Assembly: GCF_029784135.1 (NCBI RefSeq)
Contig: NC_073746.1
Location: 258,330,994 to 258,394,993, forward strand
Length of the DNA: 64,000 nt
Direction of reading: 5' to 3'
Source of the DNA: Toxorhynchites rutilus septentrionalis
Taxonomy: Eukaryota; Arthropoda; Insecta; Diptera; Culicidae
The notes under the pieces are model-generated. The model was not told the origin of the DNA. It was given only the letters and a program-made list of their open reading frames with translations, and did no database searches. Within the stretch, counting starts at the first letter, position 1. The number at the start of each line of letters is the position of its first letter. Position numbers and translations under genes: made by a program. Below, piece by piece: positions 10,780-22,575 of the stretch.

Positions 10780-10890
10780 GTAATGTTCTATTTATAAATA
10801 TGATAAACATGTGACATGTACACGATTAAAATTCGGCTCTGTTACAGCTAATATGCTAATGAGCCAGAAATAAAAAAATGGGATAAAAAA
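10780..10890. repeat. Dispersed repeat shared with 60.30-60.42 kb
   Basis: TTTATAAATATGATAAACATG...CATGTACACGAT...CGGCTCTGTTACAGCTAA...ATGAGCCA recurs in reverse complement at about 60300-60420. The 60-kb copy also extends into TGACAACTGTGTAATGT, which matches the sequence just left of 10780. Confidence 0.7.
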
Positions 10891-11890
10891 AATAACTAAA
10901 TGCACTGAATAATTATTATCAGAAAAAAAATTTAAGGTCATAGTACAAAAGTGAATATTTGTGAATACATTGAATAATTCCTGAAAAAAGGGTAACTATA
11001 TACAATAATACAATATATTCTTTCAATAATAATACTTCTAAAAATACTTACACATGAGAATTTAGAGATAATGTATCCTATGAAAATATAGCAAGAAGTC
11101 GAAACAAGAACAATGAAAAAATACTAAAACTTTATAAAGATAAGGAAGAAAAGAAATTTTAAAAACTTGTAAATCATTTATATGTATTTTGTATTTTTAC
11201 GAGTCAAGCATCAGTAGAAATTCAAATACACAGCCTTACAAAACCCCACTTGCAATTTTACCACTTAAGGAAACTAGAATAAAAACAGCATTATACATTC
11301 TATCGATTTAATTCAAATTGGCAATACTATTATAAATATTAACAAAGATATAAAAAAAAATTGTAAATAACCCATTATATCATTTGTGAACAGACGAAAA
11401 AGATGAGATACAATCGGAAGAGTTTGGAAATGAATGACCGGCAGCCCAGATGTAGAAGATCTTCGAGTCATTTATCATTCCATCAACATCATATCATAGT
11501 CATGAACAAAGAGAAGATACTTCTCAATGAAACCGAACCTGACACAGAAGAATTGTCAGACGAAAGAATAAAACAATTTTAAGCATTCTGCGATGCCCCA
11601 ACACCACTACGCACCAAAGTGAGCTTTGAGGACTAAGCAATTAAGAAGGGAGGAGTTAATACACATTTCAGCAATCGGTATTGTACCATTCCACCAACTA
11701 CGAACATCAACACTCATCCTGAAGAGACTAATCGTCATGAAAGCCGGACCCCAGAATTTACCTGCCATAAAACCCATAAGTAGAATTTCCCCGCCATAAA
11801 ATCATAAACAGCTATAGACATCATGAAGGGATAAGAATAATACAGAATAAGATAAAACTAGAGCCTGGTAAACTTTGTAGGATTCAAGCA
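10891..11890. other. AT-rich, no gene seen
   Basis: Very AT-rich sequence, with a slightly more complex stretch at 11.40-11.80 kb that holds no convincing open frame. Confidence 0.5.
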
Positions 11891-11916
11891 TGCACATAAT
11901 AGCACAGTAAGCAAAA

Positions 11917-12601
11917 ATCAAATGTGGTTTGCACGGTTCAAAAGTGGTAATTTTTGAACTTGGAAGACGAAGAACGTTCTGGACGTTGGATGCCCTATGA
12001 ATTTAAGCCACGAGACGTCGAACGCCGCTTTTCACGTGCGAACAACTGCTCAACGGGATAAAAGAAAGGGTTACTGGCGATGAAAAGTGGGTCCATTACG
12101 ACAATCCTAAACATCGGACAATATATGGATACTCCGGCCATGCATCTACATCGACGGCTGCGCGGAATATTCACGGCCAGAAAGTTATGCTGTCTATTTG
12201 GTGGGACCAGCTGGGTGTAGTGTACTATGAGCTGCTAAAACCGAATGAAACCATTATGGAGGACCTCCACCGACGACAATTGATGCATTTGAGCCGTGAA
12301 CTGAAGGAAAAACGGCCACAATACGAGCAAAGACACGATAAAGTTATTTTGCAGTACGACAATGCTCGGCCGCATGTCGCGAAACCGGACAAAGCATATT
12401 GCTTTGTCCGATTACTACCTTTTTCGATCGATGCAACACGACCTGGTTGATCAGCACTTCTCCAATTTTGATGAAGTCAAAAATTGGATCGATTCGTAGT
12501 TAGCCGACAAACCGGCCGATTATTTCCGTAAAGGGATCCGTGAATTACCAGAAAGATGGGAGAAAGTCGTGACTAGCGATGGGAAATACTTGGAATATTA
12601 A
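11917..12601 (+). pseudogene. mariner transposase (DD34D), degenerate
   Basis: The C-terminal two thirds of a mariner transposase are readable across frames. VTGDEKWVHYDNPKH carries the first catalytic Asp. VILQYDNARPHVAK carries the second. SDYYLFRSMQHDLVDQHF follows the third position, and PERWEKVVTSDGKYLEY ends at TAA. There is an in-frame TAG at 12497 (WIDS*), a frameshift between the second and third motifs with loss of the PDLAP segment, and frameshifts in the N-terminal part (PYEFKPRDVERR remains). TIRs were not located with confidence. It is dead. Confidence 0.85.
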
Positions 12602-13138
12602 ATTTGTAACCATTTCGGCAGAATAAAACATTAATTTAAAAAAAACGAACAAACTTACCGGTACTCCTATTATATTCGCAGAATATTTCAAAACATGGAG
12701 GTTTAGCTTTAAAATGATGTACATTCCATCCTCATGCGTTTATTTTTCACGAAAATGCAGCATTTTAAGAATCACCTAAAAATTTAGACTTTGCTATTTG
12801 TTTCACTAATTTGTTTTTCGGATGTCCCTACTCAAAAAATATTTTTTTTCCACGTTTTTTTCATATTTTTTTGTTTGGCAAAAATAGCATCCTAAATGTT
12901 CCGTTAGAGTGAAAATGAAAATGGATTTTCACGTGTAATAACGCACTTTAAAAAAAATTAAAGAAAATTTACTATTTCAATTCAAACATGTATTTCATGT
13001 AAAATAGTAATAATGATGAGTTTAGATGGAAACATTAAACAATTAAACAAATCAGTTTCAGGCGTCATGAAGCTAGCCATGTGTTTCAGTTGTAAATACT
13101 TTGAAGAACTATAATTACAGCACAGTGTAGTTACTTAA
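12602..13138. other. AT-rich spacer, no gene seen
   Basis: Between the mariner remnant and the TA target of the DD37E element there is only AT-rich sequence with poly-T tracts. Confidence 0.5.
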
Positions 13139-13140
13139 TA

Positions 13141-14443
13141 AAGGGTGTGTCACATCAAATTGCATCACGGAAAAAACGCTGTAGAAATTCGCCCAGTAGA
13201 CCGATCCTTTTGAAAATTTTAGACAGTAAAATAAAAAATATTAAACAACTTTTGGCATTTTCTTTTTATTCATACTTCGAGCCCAAGCCCGTATGCTCGC
13301 ACCTTCCTCTTTACCCCGTCCATAAGGTTCTGTACAACGTCAGGTTGTAGTTTTTTTTTGAACAGAAATCCATTTTCTCTTGAAGTCCGCCTCCGATTTG
13401 ACAACTTTTGGGTTCTTCCGGAGGGCCTGCTTCATAATCGCCCAATATTTCTCTATTGGGCGAAGCTACGGCGCGTTGGGCGGGTTCATTTCCTTTGGCA
13501 CGAAGGTGACCCCGTTGGCTTCGTACCACTCCAACACGTCCTTTGAATAGTGGCACGAAGCGAGATCCGGCCAGAAGATGGTCGGGCCCTCGTGCTGCTT
13601 CAATAGTGGTAGTAAGCGCTTCTGTAGGCACTCCTTAAGGTAAACCTGCCCGTTTACCGTGCCGGTCATCACGAAGGGAGGTTTAGCTCCGCTTTCCGCA
13701 AGAGCAGATCGCTTGCCACACCATATACTTTTTGGCAAACTTGGATAGTTTCTGCTTGCGAATCTCCTCCGGAACGCTGAATTTGTCCTCTGCGGAGAAG
13801 AACAACAGGCCCGGCAGCTGACGAAAGTCCGCTTTGACGTAGGTTTCGTCGTCCATTACCAGGCAATGCGGCTTCGTCAGCATTTCGGTGTACAGCTTCC
13901 GGGCTCGCGTCTTCCCCACCATTTTTTGCCTTTCGTCGCCGTTAGGAGCCTTCTGAACCTTGTATGTACGCAGGCCCTCCCGCTGCTTGGTCCGCTGGAC
14001 GAATGAACTTGACAAATTCAGCTTATTGGTGACATCCCGGACCGAACTTCTCGGATCACGTCTAAACTGCTTAACTACGCGCTTGTGATCTTTTTCATTG
14101 ACGTAGCATCCATTTTTACCGTTCTTCTCCTTCCGGTCGATGGTTAGGTTCTCGAAGTATCGTTTTAGTACTCTGCTGACCGTGGATTGGACGATTCCCA
14201 GCATCTTACCGATGTCCCGATGTGACAACTCCGGATTCTCGAAATGAGTGCACAGGATTAATTCACGACGCTCTTTTTCGTTCGACAACATTTTTCCAAA
14301 TTTACGAAAAATTGACAGTGAAGCATGGCCAACGTGATCTATACACTCTTATCTGATTATAAGCGAAAGCTGAAGATATAATTCCTAAAAATAAAATTTC
14401 TACAGCGTTTTTTCCGTGATGCAATTTGATGTGACACACCCTT
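13141..14443 (-). mobile_element. ITmD37E-type transposon, complete ends, dead
   Basis: A 1303-bp element. Its ends are AAGGGTGTGTCACATCAAAT and the reverse complement ATTTGATGTGACACACCCTT; the inverted repeat continues through GCATCACGGAAAAAACGCTGTAGAAAT, more than 40 bp nearly perfect. TA lies on each side (13139-13140, 14444-14445). The size and single transposase gene fit an IS630-Tc1-mariner element. The strand given is that of the transposase. Confidence 0.92.
13270..14291 (-). pseudogene. DD37E transposase with frameshift and nonsense codon
   Basis: The start codon is at 14291 (MLSNEKERRELILCTHFE). An N-terminal HTH region (HRDIGKMLGIVQSTVSRVL) is followed by the catalytic MDDETYVKADF, MVWQAICSCGK, FWPDLASCHYS and RPIEKYWAIMKQ. 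Exactly 37 residues separate the second Asp (WPDL) from the Glu (PIEK), which defines the DD37E class known in mosquitoes. A one-base shift near 13.69 kb after CGKRS changes frame. A TAG sits at the position after NPPNAP, where family members have a coding residue. A later frame change near the poly-A tract leads to the C-terminus (VQNLMDGVKRKVRA). It lacks a continuous ORF, so any mobility would need transposase in trans. Confidence 0.9.
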
Positions 14444-14643
14444 TAGTCAAATTTAGAAATGTTTCATCAATGGGAATTAATGTTCCATTAGTATAATGTT
14501 GTGAATCGGGCTGCCATCCCTAACATTAGCGAAGCCCTTTTCTCGTTCACGTTCGAGAGCGATTTCTTGGCCCAATTGGTTTTTGTCACCAGTTGAGAGA
14601 CAATATTGTCACTGTCATAGCCAGAATTTCTTTGTGGTCGAAG

Positions 14644-14683
14644 GAATGAATGAATGAATGAATGAATGAATGAATGAATGAAT
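14644..14683. repeat. (GAAT)n microsatellite
   Basis: About ten perfect copies of a 4-bp unit (GAATGAATGAAT). Confidence 0.95.
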
Positions 14684-14689
14684 AAATTA

Positions 14690-15300
14690 ATTCTGTGTAT
14701 ACGTTTCGAATGTTATAGTTCGCTCTGAAACTGACAGTTGAGCACTACGTTTTGGAGCGAAGAAAAAAACGAATGTACGTGAAGCGAAAAGAACGCACAC
14801 GAAGGAGTTACGTTCATATTTTCTATATTAACGCGAATAGAGTTTTTTTTTTGCTGTATTATAGTGACTCTCAGCCTTGAAAAGAGAGCTGCAATATACT
14901 GAGCCAGCGTAATAAGGTTTTAATTTTTCAGCATGACAGGGTCACACATGCATACTACAAATATTTTGTCGAAGCAATATTATTTACATGACGGGGAAGT
15001 GTTAACTCGCCCACTATATTCACCAAAATATTCATTTCCTTCTGATTAACAGTTATTCCGTATGCCGTGGTCAAATTTATGAAAGCTTCGTATGTTTGCT
15101 TGGCAATTGGGTTAACTCAAAAAACAATGGCCTAGAATTTGGAAATGGTTACAGCTGCAGATGAATTTATTATCTTTGATTTTCAGAAAAAAGAGTTTTA
15201 TCTTCACAATTAATTACCATTTTCTCAATGAAACATTTCTACACTATTCATAGAATATGATCGGAAACTAACTCTAAAAACAATCTTTTTTTATGTTGTC
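14690..15300. other. No gene seen
   Basis: AT-rich with a few diverged repeat scraps and no coding signal. Confidence 0.5.
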
Positions 15301-15309
15301 GGATATTTC

Positions 15310-15600
15310 TAGAAGCTTTCAATTCTTTCTCGAATGGGCGCTAACGTTCTCGGTGGAACTTATGCTCTCTTAACGCAGGCAGCGTCATTTTTATTAGTAC
15401 TTAGTTGAGATTTTCAATGCCAAATAACACGCCTTGAATGTATTCTGAGTGGCAAGCTCTAGAAATACGCGTGTACCAGTGTAGGTCGGAAAAACTTTCT
15501 TTTCCGAAAAATCCCTCGGCCAGAACAGGAATCGATTCTGAACACCCGGCATGATAACGTGTGACGTTAACCACTCGACTACCACAGCTTTTCTTTCATT
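15310..15600 (-). mobile_element. tRNA-derived SINE
   Basis: On the minus strand: a tRNA-like A box (GTAGTCGAGTGGTTAACG), a B-box-like GTTCAGAATCGATTCC about 35 bp later, then a body ending with GGCGTGTTATTTGGCATTG, AAAATCTCAACTAAGTACTAA and AGTTCCACCGAGAACGTTA. The same tail occurs in the shortened SINE at 62.34-62.48 kb. The composition matches tRNA-related SINEs of Aedes (Feilai-like; the name is an inference). Confidence 0.7.
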
Positions 15601-17440
15601 CACAGAGCATGAATGAAAACAAACTTCGCCTCCGAGTAGAAGACAGCAGAGAGCAACGCTGACGACAAATGTTTGTGATGGCGAACACAAAAAATACATC
15701 TAAAACAGACTTCCGTGGGAGTATTCACTTGAAGCGGGAATGAATAGAAAGCTTCCTCCCACGTAGTCCGAAAAAAACAAACACCCTCTAGGGAGGAAAA
15801 TATTAATGACCTCAATTAAAATGAAATTATGACATTGCACAGGTGCATCAGGCGGGTGTAGTAATATAATTAGAAGATAGAGCCTGCGGATGCCAACCGC
15901 TTCCACTTCAGATAGCGTGTTCTCTCTCTCTCTGTTGTCTGTTGTTGCGGGGAACTTGGTTGAACAAAGATATAAAGGATGCCCCGTGGAATATCATAAA
16001 TTGTGGAAAGTATGCCTTTTTCCTGTCGTTCAGTTGAAACATATTTTTGAGGGGGCTACTGTTGTCAGTAAGGGGACATTGTAACACTGACAAATCGTAA
16101 CAAATTTACTACCAACCGAATTATTTGTTGGTTGTTTCCTTGACCATCGTCAAAAGGCTCCCATTCATACGTAGGACGCGAAAAATTAGGAAATTTTTGA
16201 GCTGCCCTATTTAGAGTTTCAACATCTCACATTCAAAAAGGACGGAATTTTGGCGAATCACATGCTGGGAAACCTCCCAGGAGTTCGAAAGCACTGTCTA
16301 AAAGCAGTTTGATCATCTAGCCAACCAGCCGTGAGCTGAATCCGAAAGTAAACGTTTTACCCGGCACACTCCACGGCAACTCGTTCGAAAGGAAATTTTT
16401 TAATAAAAATACTAACCGGCCCAGCGGAGCGTAAGATATTGCTCTCCCGCACACGTTCACGAATATATTTTCCCACATTTTCGCATTTTGTTCAAGCAGT
16501 TTGAAGTTATGCGGACGTAAATCTTTCCACTCGAGAGCAGAAAGCTGAAACAATAACATTACCTTAAGTTCGCCCGACCCCAGCTTTCTAGAAAAAAAAG
16601 AACACACACACACACATCGCAAACGAGGCGAAAAGGATTCCTCCGGGAAAGAGCCATGTTTATTGGCACCGGTAGCTATAAATATTCTCGAACAGATTGT
16701 ACTAAGCGCAACCAAAATAATTCCCGATTTTTTTTCATCTCCCCAAATAATCAAGTTTGCCTAAGCCAATGAAGTGAGTTTTAGCGTTAACGATAATGCA
16801 ATTTTAAATCCAATCGAATCAACGAGCTGTGCGTGGATACCGCTCTTTCGGGGGAAAATTCATATTGCACTGAATTTTTAAATATGTTTATCCAGAGCGC
16901 CGAGATCCTCGCATCGCCCGGAGCAATGTAACCAAACAAGCGGACAGCGGACAGTAGAGAAAATGGTCCACGAATAGAAAAAAATATCACACCTCAGTAC
17001 CGCAAACGAGTTGTTGCGGCTTTGGCCACGGATGAGCTTGCCGAAAACAAAAAAATTAAATTAACAAACAAAATCTGGTAAAAACCCGGAGATCCAACGC
17101 TAAGTCCAAACAGGCGTAACAATGCACTGTGGTGGGGAAAGTTTGTTGGTTTGGATGTAGGTGGTTGTGGAGTATTGCTTTTTTTTTCGATGCGCGATTT
17201 TTCGTCGATTTTTCCAACTGAGCAGGATGGTTTGGTTTTCGATATTCGTATGTATCGAAAGCACATTTCGGCTATGCAGTATCTGAAGTAGCTCAATTTT
17301 TCACGTATACGGATTATTTCTGGCGAGCAACTTTTTAGAGATCCTGTTTTAGTAAATTAAATGTTGTGTTGATATTAATCGCATTTATGGTTTTATTAGA
17401 ATTTTCGTACCACTGATCCCAAAACATAGATGTTCTAATA
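15601..17440. other. No convincing gene
   Basis: The sequence is less AT-rich in places. On the minus strand an acceptor-like TATTGTTTCAG at about 16.55 kb precedes an open stretch (LSALEWKDLRPHNFKLLEQN...), but it crosses a CA repeat upstream and has no partner exon or known motif. I do not call it. Confidence 0.4.
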
Positions 17441-17444
17441 AGCC

Positions 17445-17570
17445 ATCCCATGCCAAACCGAAATAGTGGTTCTCAAATTTTCGTTCAAACTGGTAGTTTT
17501 GTTCCTTATCGCAGAATGTCAAACTTGTGTTTTCTATTTTTTCGGTCCAATGAACAAAATGCACATGGTC
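17445..17570 (+). repeat. R-family dispersed repeat fragment
   Basis: CATGCCAAACCGAAATAGTG, GTTCTCAAATTTTCG and GGTAGTTTTGTTCCTTATCG are in the order found in four other places (42.8, 43.5 inverted, 48.8 inverted, 50.6 kb). No coding sequence. Confidence 0.75.
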
Positions 17571-17974
17571 GGTTCTTTAAATTTGAAGTTTAATTTTTTT
17601 CGATACCATCATTGTCACTAAGGCTAAGTCCCAGAAGGTCGATTTTCAACCAAACATTGTTTTTCGAGATGACACCAGATCTCGACACAGGGTTGCCATA
17701 TTTAGTTCTGTAAAATTTTCAGAAAAAATCTGCAATCTGTCTAAATTTTTAGCCAAAAAATCTGTATAAAAAATCTATATCGGAAAGTTGAGGGAAAAAA
17801 ATGAAAATGAAGGTTAGTTTCACTTTGAACTTATTTTTCTTATTTATGGGTTGTTAAAGTCGTGTCAATACAACGAAATAAATCATAGAAAAGTTTTTCA
17901 CCTCTGAATTGTATGATGTTTTTACATGGTTTTGTTGAACTTTGCCTTCAAATTTTCTTTCAACTACATTCTTG

Positions 17975-18877
17975 ACGCTCCTCCTTGAGCCGATACATAG
18001 TTCTTCGCTCTCAAAATAGAGTCTATAATTGTGGGAGACAACCGATTTCCGAACTTTGTTTTGTTGGCATTGTAAAGCAAAAATATTCGTTGATGAATCA
18101 TCAAAAATGTCTTTTTCTTCCTATTCATTTATTTGTAAGGCTAAATCGCATAAGCTTTGCGGAGCAAATATGTCTTACAAACGACCTTAGCAATGGATAC
18201 AAAAATTTACCATCACGCCTTTTGACATCCAACAGCTGGGACCAAGTTATATCCGAGTCATTCAATTTTTGCCCCATAATCATAATCGACTTGAGTGGCC
18301 TGAATTCGTAATTCAAGTCTTGTCCATTACCAGTTTCAACGAATTGAGGAAATTGTCGCATCAAATCATTAAGGTTTGGTAGCTTGACGAAATTTTTAGG
18401 GTTTATCAAGGCTGCATGTTTCATCAGTTCAGTATAAAAGTCACGACAAAACGATTTGAATATCGACTTCCTAGCTGCATCCAATCCCTTTTCAGCTTCT
18501 TCTGCATCGATACCAACGCAAACATCTTCAGGCTTCTTCAGAAAGTCTTCGAAATCTTTCTCGTCAAAATCAGCATCAACGAATCGTTGCACGTAGCTCT
18601 CCAAACATAAGTTATCCAGTATGATCAACAATAACAGTCTTCTCTCATTATAAAGTACGCAAAATTGCGGTACAACAAAGTTTAGGTACAGTATAATCGG
18701 TTTAGTCATAGGATCGTTTAAATGAGTCAATATACGATTGGCGGATTGATTATGGTCATACATAACTTGGAACGAAAAAAAAAGGAACGGAAGCCATCTC
18801 GTTGCGTTGCGTTCAAAAATCTGTAAATTCTGTATTTTTGCTGAAAATCTGTAATTCTGTATATACCGATTCTGCAC
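17975..18877 (-). pseudogene. hAT-related transposase C-terminal half
   Basis: A 250-codon open frame on the minus strand, followed after a frameshift by the end of the domain. Features typical of the ribonuclease-H/dimerisation half of hAT transposases are ILTHLNDPMTKPIILYLNFV, an acidic linker, LINPKNFVKLPNLNDLMRQF, W-x-LLDV then PLLRSFVRHICS, and after the break KTKFGNRLSPTIIDSILRAK. The catalytic DDE residues expected upstream are not visible, and no TIRs were found. The long intact frame (from about 18775, where a plausible Met starts MYDHNQSANRI) is notable, but the broken C-terminus argues for a relic rather than a domesticated gene. Confidence 0.65.
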
Positions 18878-19014
18878 CCAAAGTTAATTTTTAGCATATG
18901 TTATGGCATCCCGATTTATTACATTAAATGAGCTGAAAAATAATAGAAAATGTTCTACTCCCCAATACATGTATATTCATTTTATGATGAGGTGTAATAT
19001 TATCACGCTTCCAT

Positions 19015-19320
19015 TGAACAGTACTGGGAGCTATATGGATAGCGTGGTCGCGTGAAATACCTTTGCATTCCAGCCGGCCTTGGTTCGATCCCCATTGACG
19101 TCATATGGACTTTTTTTTTGGCACAATCCCAAATGAAATGAGAAAAGAAAACAGGAAGAGATGTTTGCTCGCATATATACAAATCATTTTTAAGCTTTAA
19201 ATAATAGTAGATGCTGGTTACAAGCAGTATGAGTGATTTGGAGAGCCTCAATGAGCAGTATCCTTTGCGTAGAACGAGATACACACTATGACATGGCGCA
19301 GCTTGGTCCACCCCAAATGA
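19015..19320 (+). mobile_element. tRNA-derived SINE, second type
   Basis: A Pol III A-box-like TGGATAGCGTGGTCG (19036-19050) and B-box GGTTCGATCC (19082-19091) lie 32 bp apart, as in tRNA genes, followed by an unrelated body. The head does not fold into a full tRNA, so I call a SINE rather than a tRNA gene. Confidence 0.65.
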
Positions 19321-19789
19321 GTTATTTGAACTGATTGAGAACTAAAGATGACCTCCAAATTAGAAACTTATAGTAATTCATGTGAAATTGACGTTAATTT
19401 TGTAAAGGGGAGTTTATCCATCTGGTTATGAAACACTGGAATTTTAGTTTTTTGAATGTTTCGTTCCTGGACACAACAAGAAAGTTCAAACGGTCAGTCT
19501 TTTATTGAAAACAGTTATATTATCCTACACTATCATTTCAACTGACTTCCCCCATATCATAGGAGACTCAGAAAAAATTAGTGGTTCATTAGTTGTGAAA
19601 CGCAGTGTTTGGGGAGAATTGTCTCAAAAAGGTCTGGTTTAGATAGTCAATCTTCTAGTCTAGTTTTCTTTGAGAAAATATAACACCTGTAAAAAATATT
19701 TTGATTTCCTAATTATTGATTGTATTTGTTTTTTATCGGTTATATTACCAATAGCATTATATATTTTTATATGTTTTCTTGAATGTTGA

Positions 19790-20600
19790 TATTATTTTAC
19801 ATAACATATACAAAAACCAGAGACTCTTCCTCTGTAGACGTAAATCGTTCATCAATTGAAGGGCTGCTCAGTGCTGCATTGTCGTGTAACAAAATCACTT
19901 TGTGTTGGTTTTCTGTTACTTTGATAGTTTTTCACCCAAATCTCGATTCAAATCGGTTATTCGTTGCATTCAGCATTAACGTTTCCGGCAGATTTGAGTA
20001 GATCATAGTAGAAACCCTTCTGATCCCTGATCTCTGAACACAGAGCATGTTGATGGTCCCCTTGGACATACTTGTTGATGTTTGAGATTCTCGGAATAAA
20101 TTTCATTTTTCATTGCCAGTTACAATCCAATGGAGATTGTTTTCCTTTTGTACCTGGCGAGAAGCTTTTCGCATGGATTTTTCAGTTTTCCTGCTGACTT
20201 CTGTTTAGATCATGTGATATCCACTTTCCGATCTTCTGGATCGTTCCAATGACCTTCAAACCTAAGGTAGACTTTTTGGGTCACATACAATTGACTGACC
20301 CGCGAGTTGTTGTTGCGTTTGATTCACTGTCCTCGGATTTTTTCGGAGGTTTTCCTCGCTCTTCATTTCTTACATCAAAATCACTAATTGTGATTTTTTT
20401 GATTCATTCAATGAAATGTGATTTTCCAAGAGCATATTCATCGTGAGCTTCGACAAGCATCGAATGCAGCAGGTTTCTTTCAATAATAGCAGGAAATCCT
20501 TTGCTAGATGTCGAAACAAGGCAAGATAATGCATTATCGTTAGGATCACACATTGACAGCTGGAGCCATTTGTTGGTAATTCCGGTTTCATATATACATA
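19790..20600 (-). pseudogene. mariner transposase remnant, heavily decayed
   Basis: The minus strand keeps recognisable mariner blocks in several frames: a GHWNDPEDRKVDIT segment corresponding to the linker before the catalytic core, VTGNEKWI-like sequence around the first catalytic residue (spread over frames), GFYYDLLKSAGNVNAECN, and VILLHDNAALSS with the second catalytic Asp. There are multiple stops and frameshifts. The third catalytic motif is missing at the left. Confidence 0.65.
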
Positions 20601-21004
20601 CCTGGTACAACGTAGCTCATCACGGTGCTAATTCGCAAATATTTCACATATTTCAATACGAATTTCTTGGGTGACTGATGTTTAAGCATACTGTATACTT
20701 GGATTTTGTTGATCAGATAAATAAAATAGCGAACGGAAGAATTTTGGGCGTATCTGAGCAACAAATGGTCTGCGTAAACTAAAGAGAATTGATTTGGGCA
20801 ATCGTGTAATAGCGAAGGGATTCGAAATATATAATTCGAATTTGAATGATAGAAACTGCGACTTTAAGAAAAAGTCATACTTGGAAATATCAAGTATAAG
20901 CAATAGTGACCGCATGCACATTTAGGGATAGGACGATTTCATCTAGGAAGAATTCTTCATTGCAGATTCTATGAATGAATTCTTTATTGGAATTATTCGG
21001 ACCC

Positions 21005-21196
21005 TTTAAGCTGCTGTGAGAATATCTCGGACATCCATTCCACAGCTTTGCACTTGAGAGGTGATTCTGAAATTCGCGGCTGAAAATGATGTGGTATTTG
21101 ACGGCTCGTCTGACCTTGACCCATTATGCAAATTAATGGAGGAGATGGACCTGCTGGAGATAAACATTTTATCGATGACCGCCAGCCCTTCCAACA
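21005..21196 (-). CDS. Possible last exon, unrecognised
   Basis: After an acceptor-like CATTTTTATCTAG the minus strand is open: EMLEGLAVIDKMFISSRSIS, then SINLHNGSRSDEPSNTTSFS and GMDVRDILTAA, ending TAA at about 21006. Ser-rich, with moderate codon quality. The pogo-like MITE at 21.24 kb sits in what would be its upstream intron. No homologue recognised. Confidence 0.25.
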
Positions 21197-21236
21197 TCTC
21201 CTAGATAAAAATGGTAGAAATTTTTTGGAGAATATA

Positions 21237-22203
21237 GGGTAAATGATCTTGGTTTGTCCAGTCGAAAATATGATCATGGTTTGCCCACTTTTTTGAATGC
21301 TCTAATTCAGCGCTCCTGTGTCAAATAAGGCCTTCGAATGTTTCGAAACATATAAATGAAATTGCCTTTTACATGATTTATAGTAGTTTGATAGTATATT
21401 TTTACGAAATCACATGTTTTAAAGGATTATAAAATACACCTTCTATTTGTGTCAATGCGCCCCTCATTCGAGCTAACTTTTAATCGATCACCAGATGATT
21501 ATTTGGCACGTATTCAGACTGTTTTCTGGATTACAACACTTACAAATATTGTAAACATCATGCTTGCTCACCATTTGTATCGGATTTACATAGCTAAACC
21601 ATTAAATTAACGCATTTTGATGAACTCAATTCAGATCATGAGTTGTCCAATTCAATAATGTTGTTTTGTCCACATGATTTCTATGGCAACCGCTTGGCGC
21701 GCTGCAGTTTGTTTATGTTTGTTTATGGTGTGCTTCGCGCATAGCAGAAGTATGGTTTTTCTGTGTTGATTGTGTTGAGGTGAACACTTCTAAAATGCCC
21801 AAGAAAAGGCAATATTCTGAAGAAAGCCTAAATTATGAATGAATCAATATGATGACAGTAAACTCAAGCAATGATAAATGCAACATCTAATTGTGAATTC
21901 GAATGTTTTCATTCAAAAATGGTGATTTCTAAAACCGGACAAACCATGATCATTTTTTTGGGCAAACCATGATCAGAGGTGGTCAAACCATGATCATAAT
22001 TCTTCTTTAAGGAAAATCGTTAACAAACATAAAAATTTGAATAATTTCAACACCTTATGGTAGTATTAGCAACTAGAGACTTGGGGCTTTTCAACAAACC
22101 TAAACTCGTATCGATTATGTGTGATTTTCATGAAGAAAAATCGATTTGCATTTACTAGTTGCGTAAAAACACCCCAAATTGGACAAACCAAGATCATTTA
22201 CCC
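21237..22203 (+). mobile_element. pogo-like TIR element with transposase stub
   Basis: A 967-bp element with inverted ends GGGTAAATGATCTTGGTTTG and CAAACCAAGATCATTTACCC, flanked by TA on both sides (21235-21236, 22204-22205). Subterminal repeats AAACCATGATCA occur several times near both ends. An ATG at 21795 starts MPKKRQYSEESLNYE and then stops (21842). That N-terminus resembles the start of pogo/Tigger-type transposases (MP-K-R-x-YSEE-L), so this looks like an internally deleted derivative. Confidence 0.8.
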
Positions 22204-22575
22204 TACTCTCATAATTTCGAGTCCAAAGTGGAGAGGCAGTTGATCGGTATTTCCTCCAACATTATAAACATAGGAAAACTTGGTCCATTAAATTATCTCC
22301 TGTAGTTTTTGACGTAGAACTACGTCTTTCATTAAGGGTGCCAAATCAGAAAACAGGTCACGTTTTTATGAAATAAAGTTAACGTTAATAACTATTTTTG
22401 CCGTGAACGGATTTTGGCGATTTACATACTAAACGAATCGGTAATTCCCTAAGATTTGTTTAATATGCTATACATTAGAATCCCCTGGTTTGTAAATGGT
22501 TAAAATTCATGAAAACTCTAGACGTTTCTATTTTCCCATACATTTATTCTGTCTATTTGTGTGCTTACCCGAACA

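Noticed and set aside
16317..16754. 145-codon minus-strand frame
   Set aside because: It crosses a CA repeat, has no recognised motif and no partner exon. A random frame of this length is expected somewhere in 64 kb. An acceptor-like site inside it is not enough.
19036..19091. tRNA gene
   Set aside because: A and B boxes are present, but the arms do not pair into a cloverleaf and the sequence continues as a repeat body. A SINE fits better.
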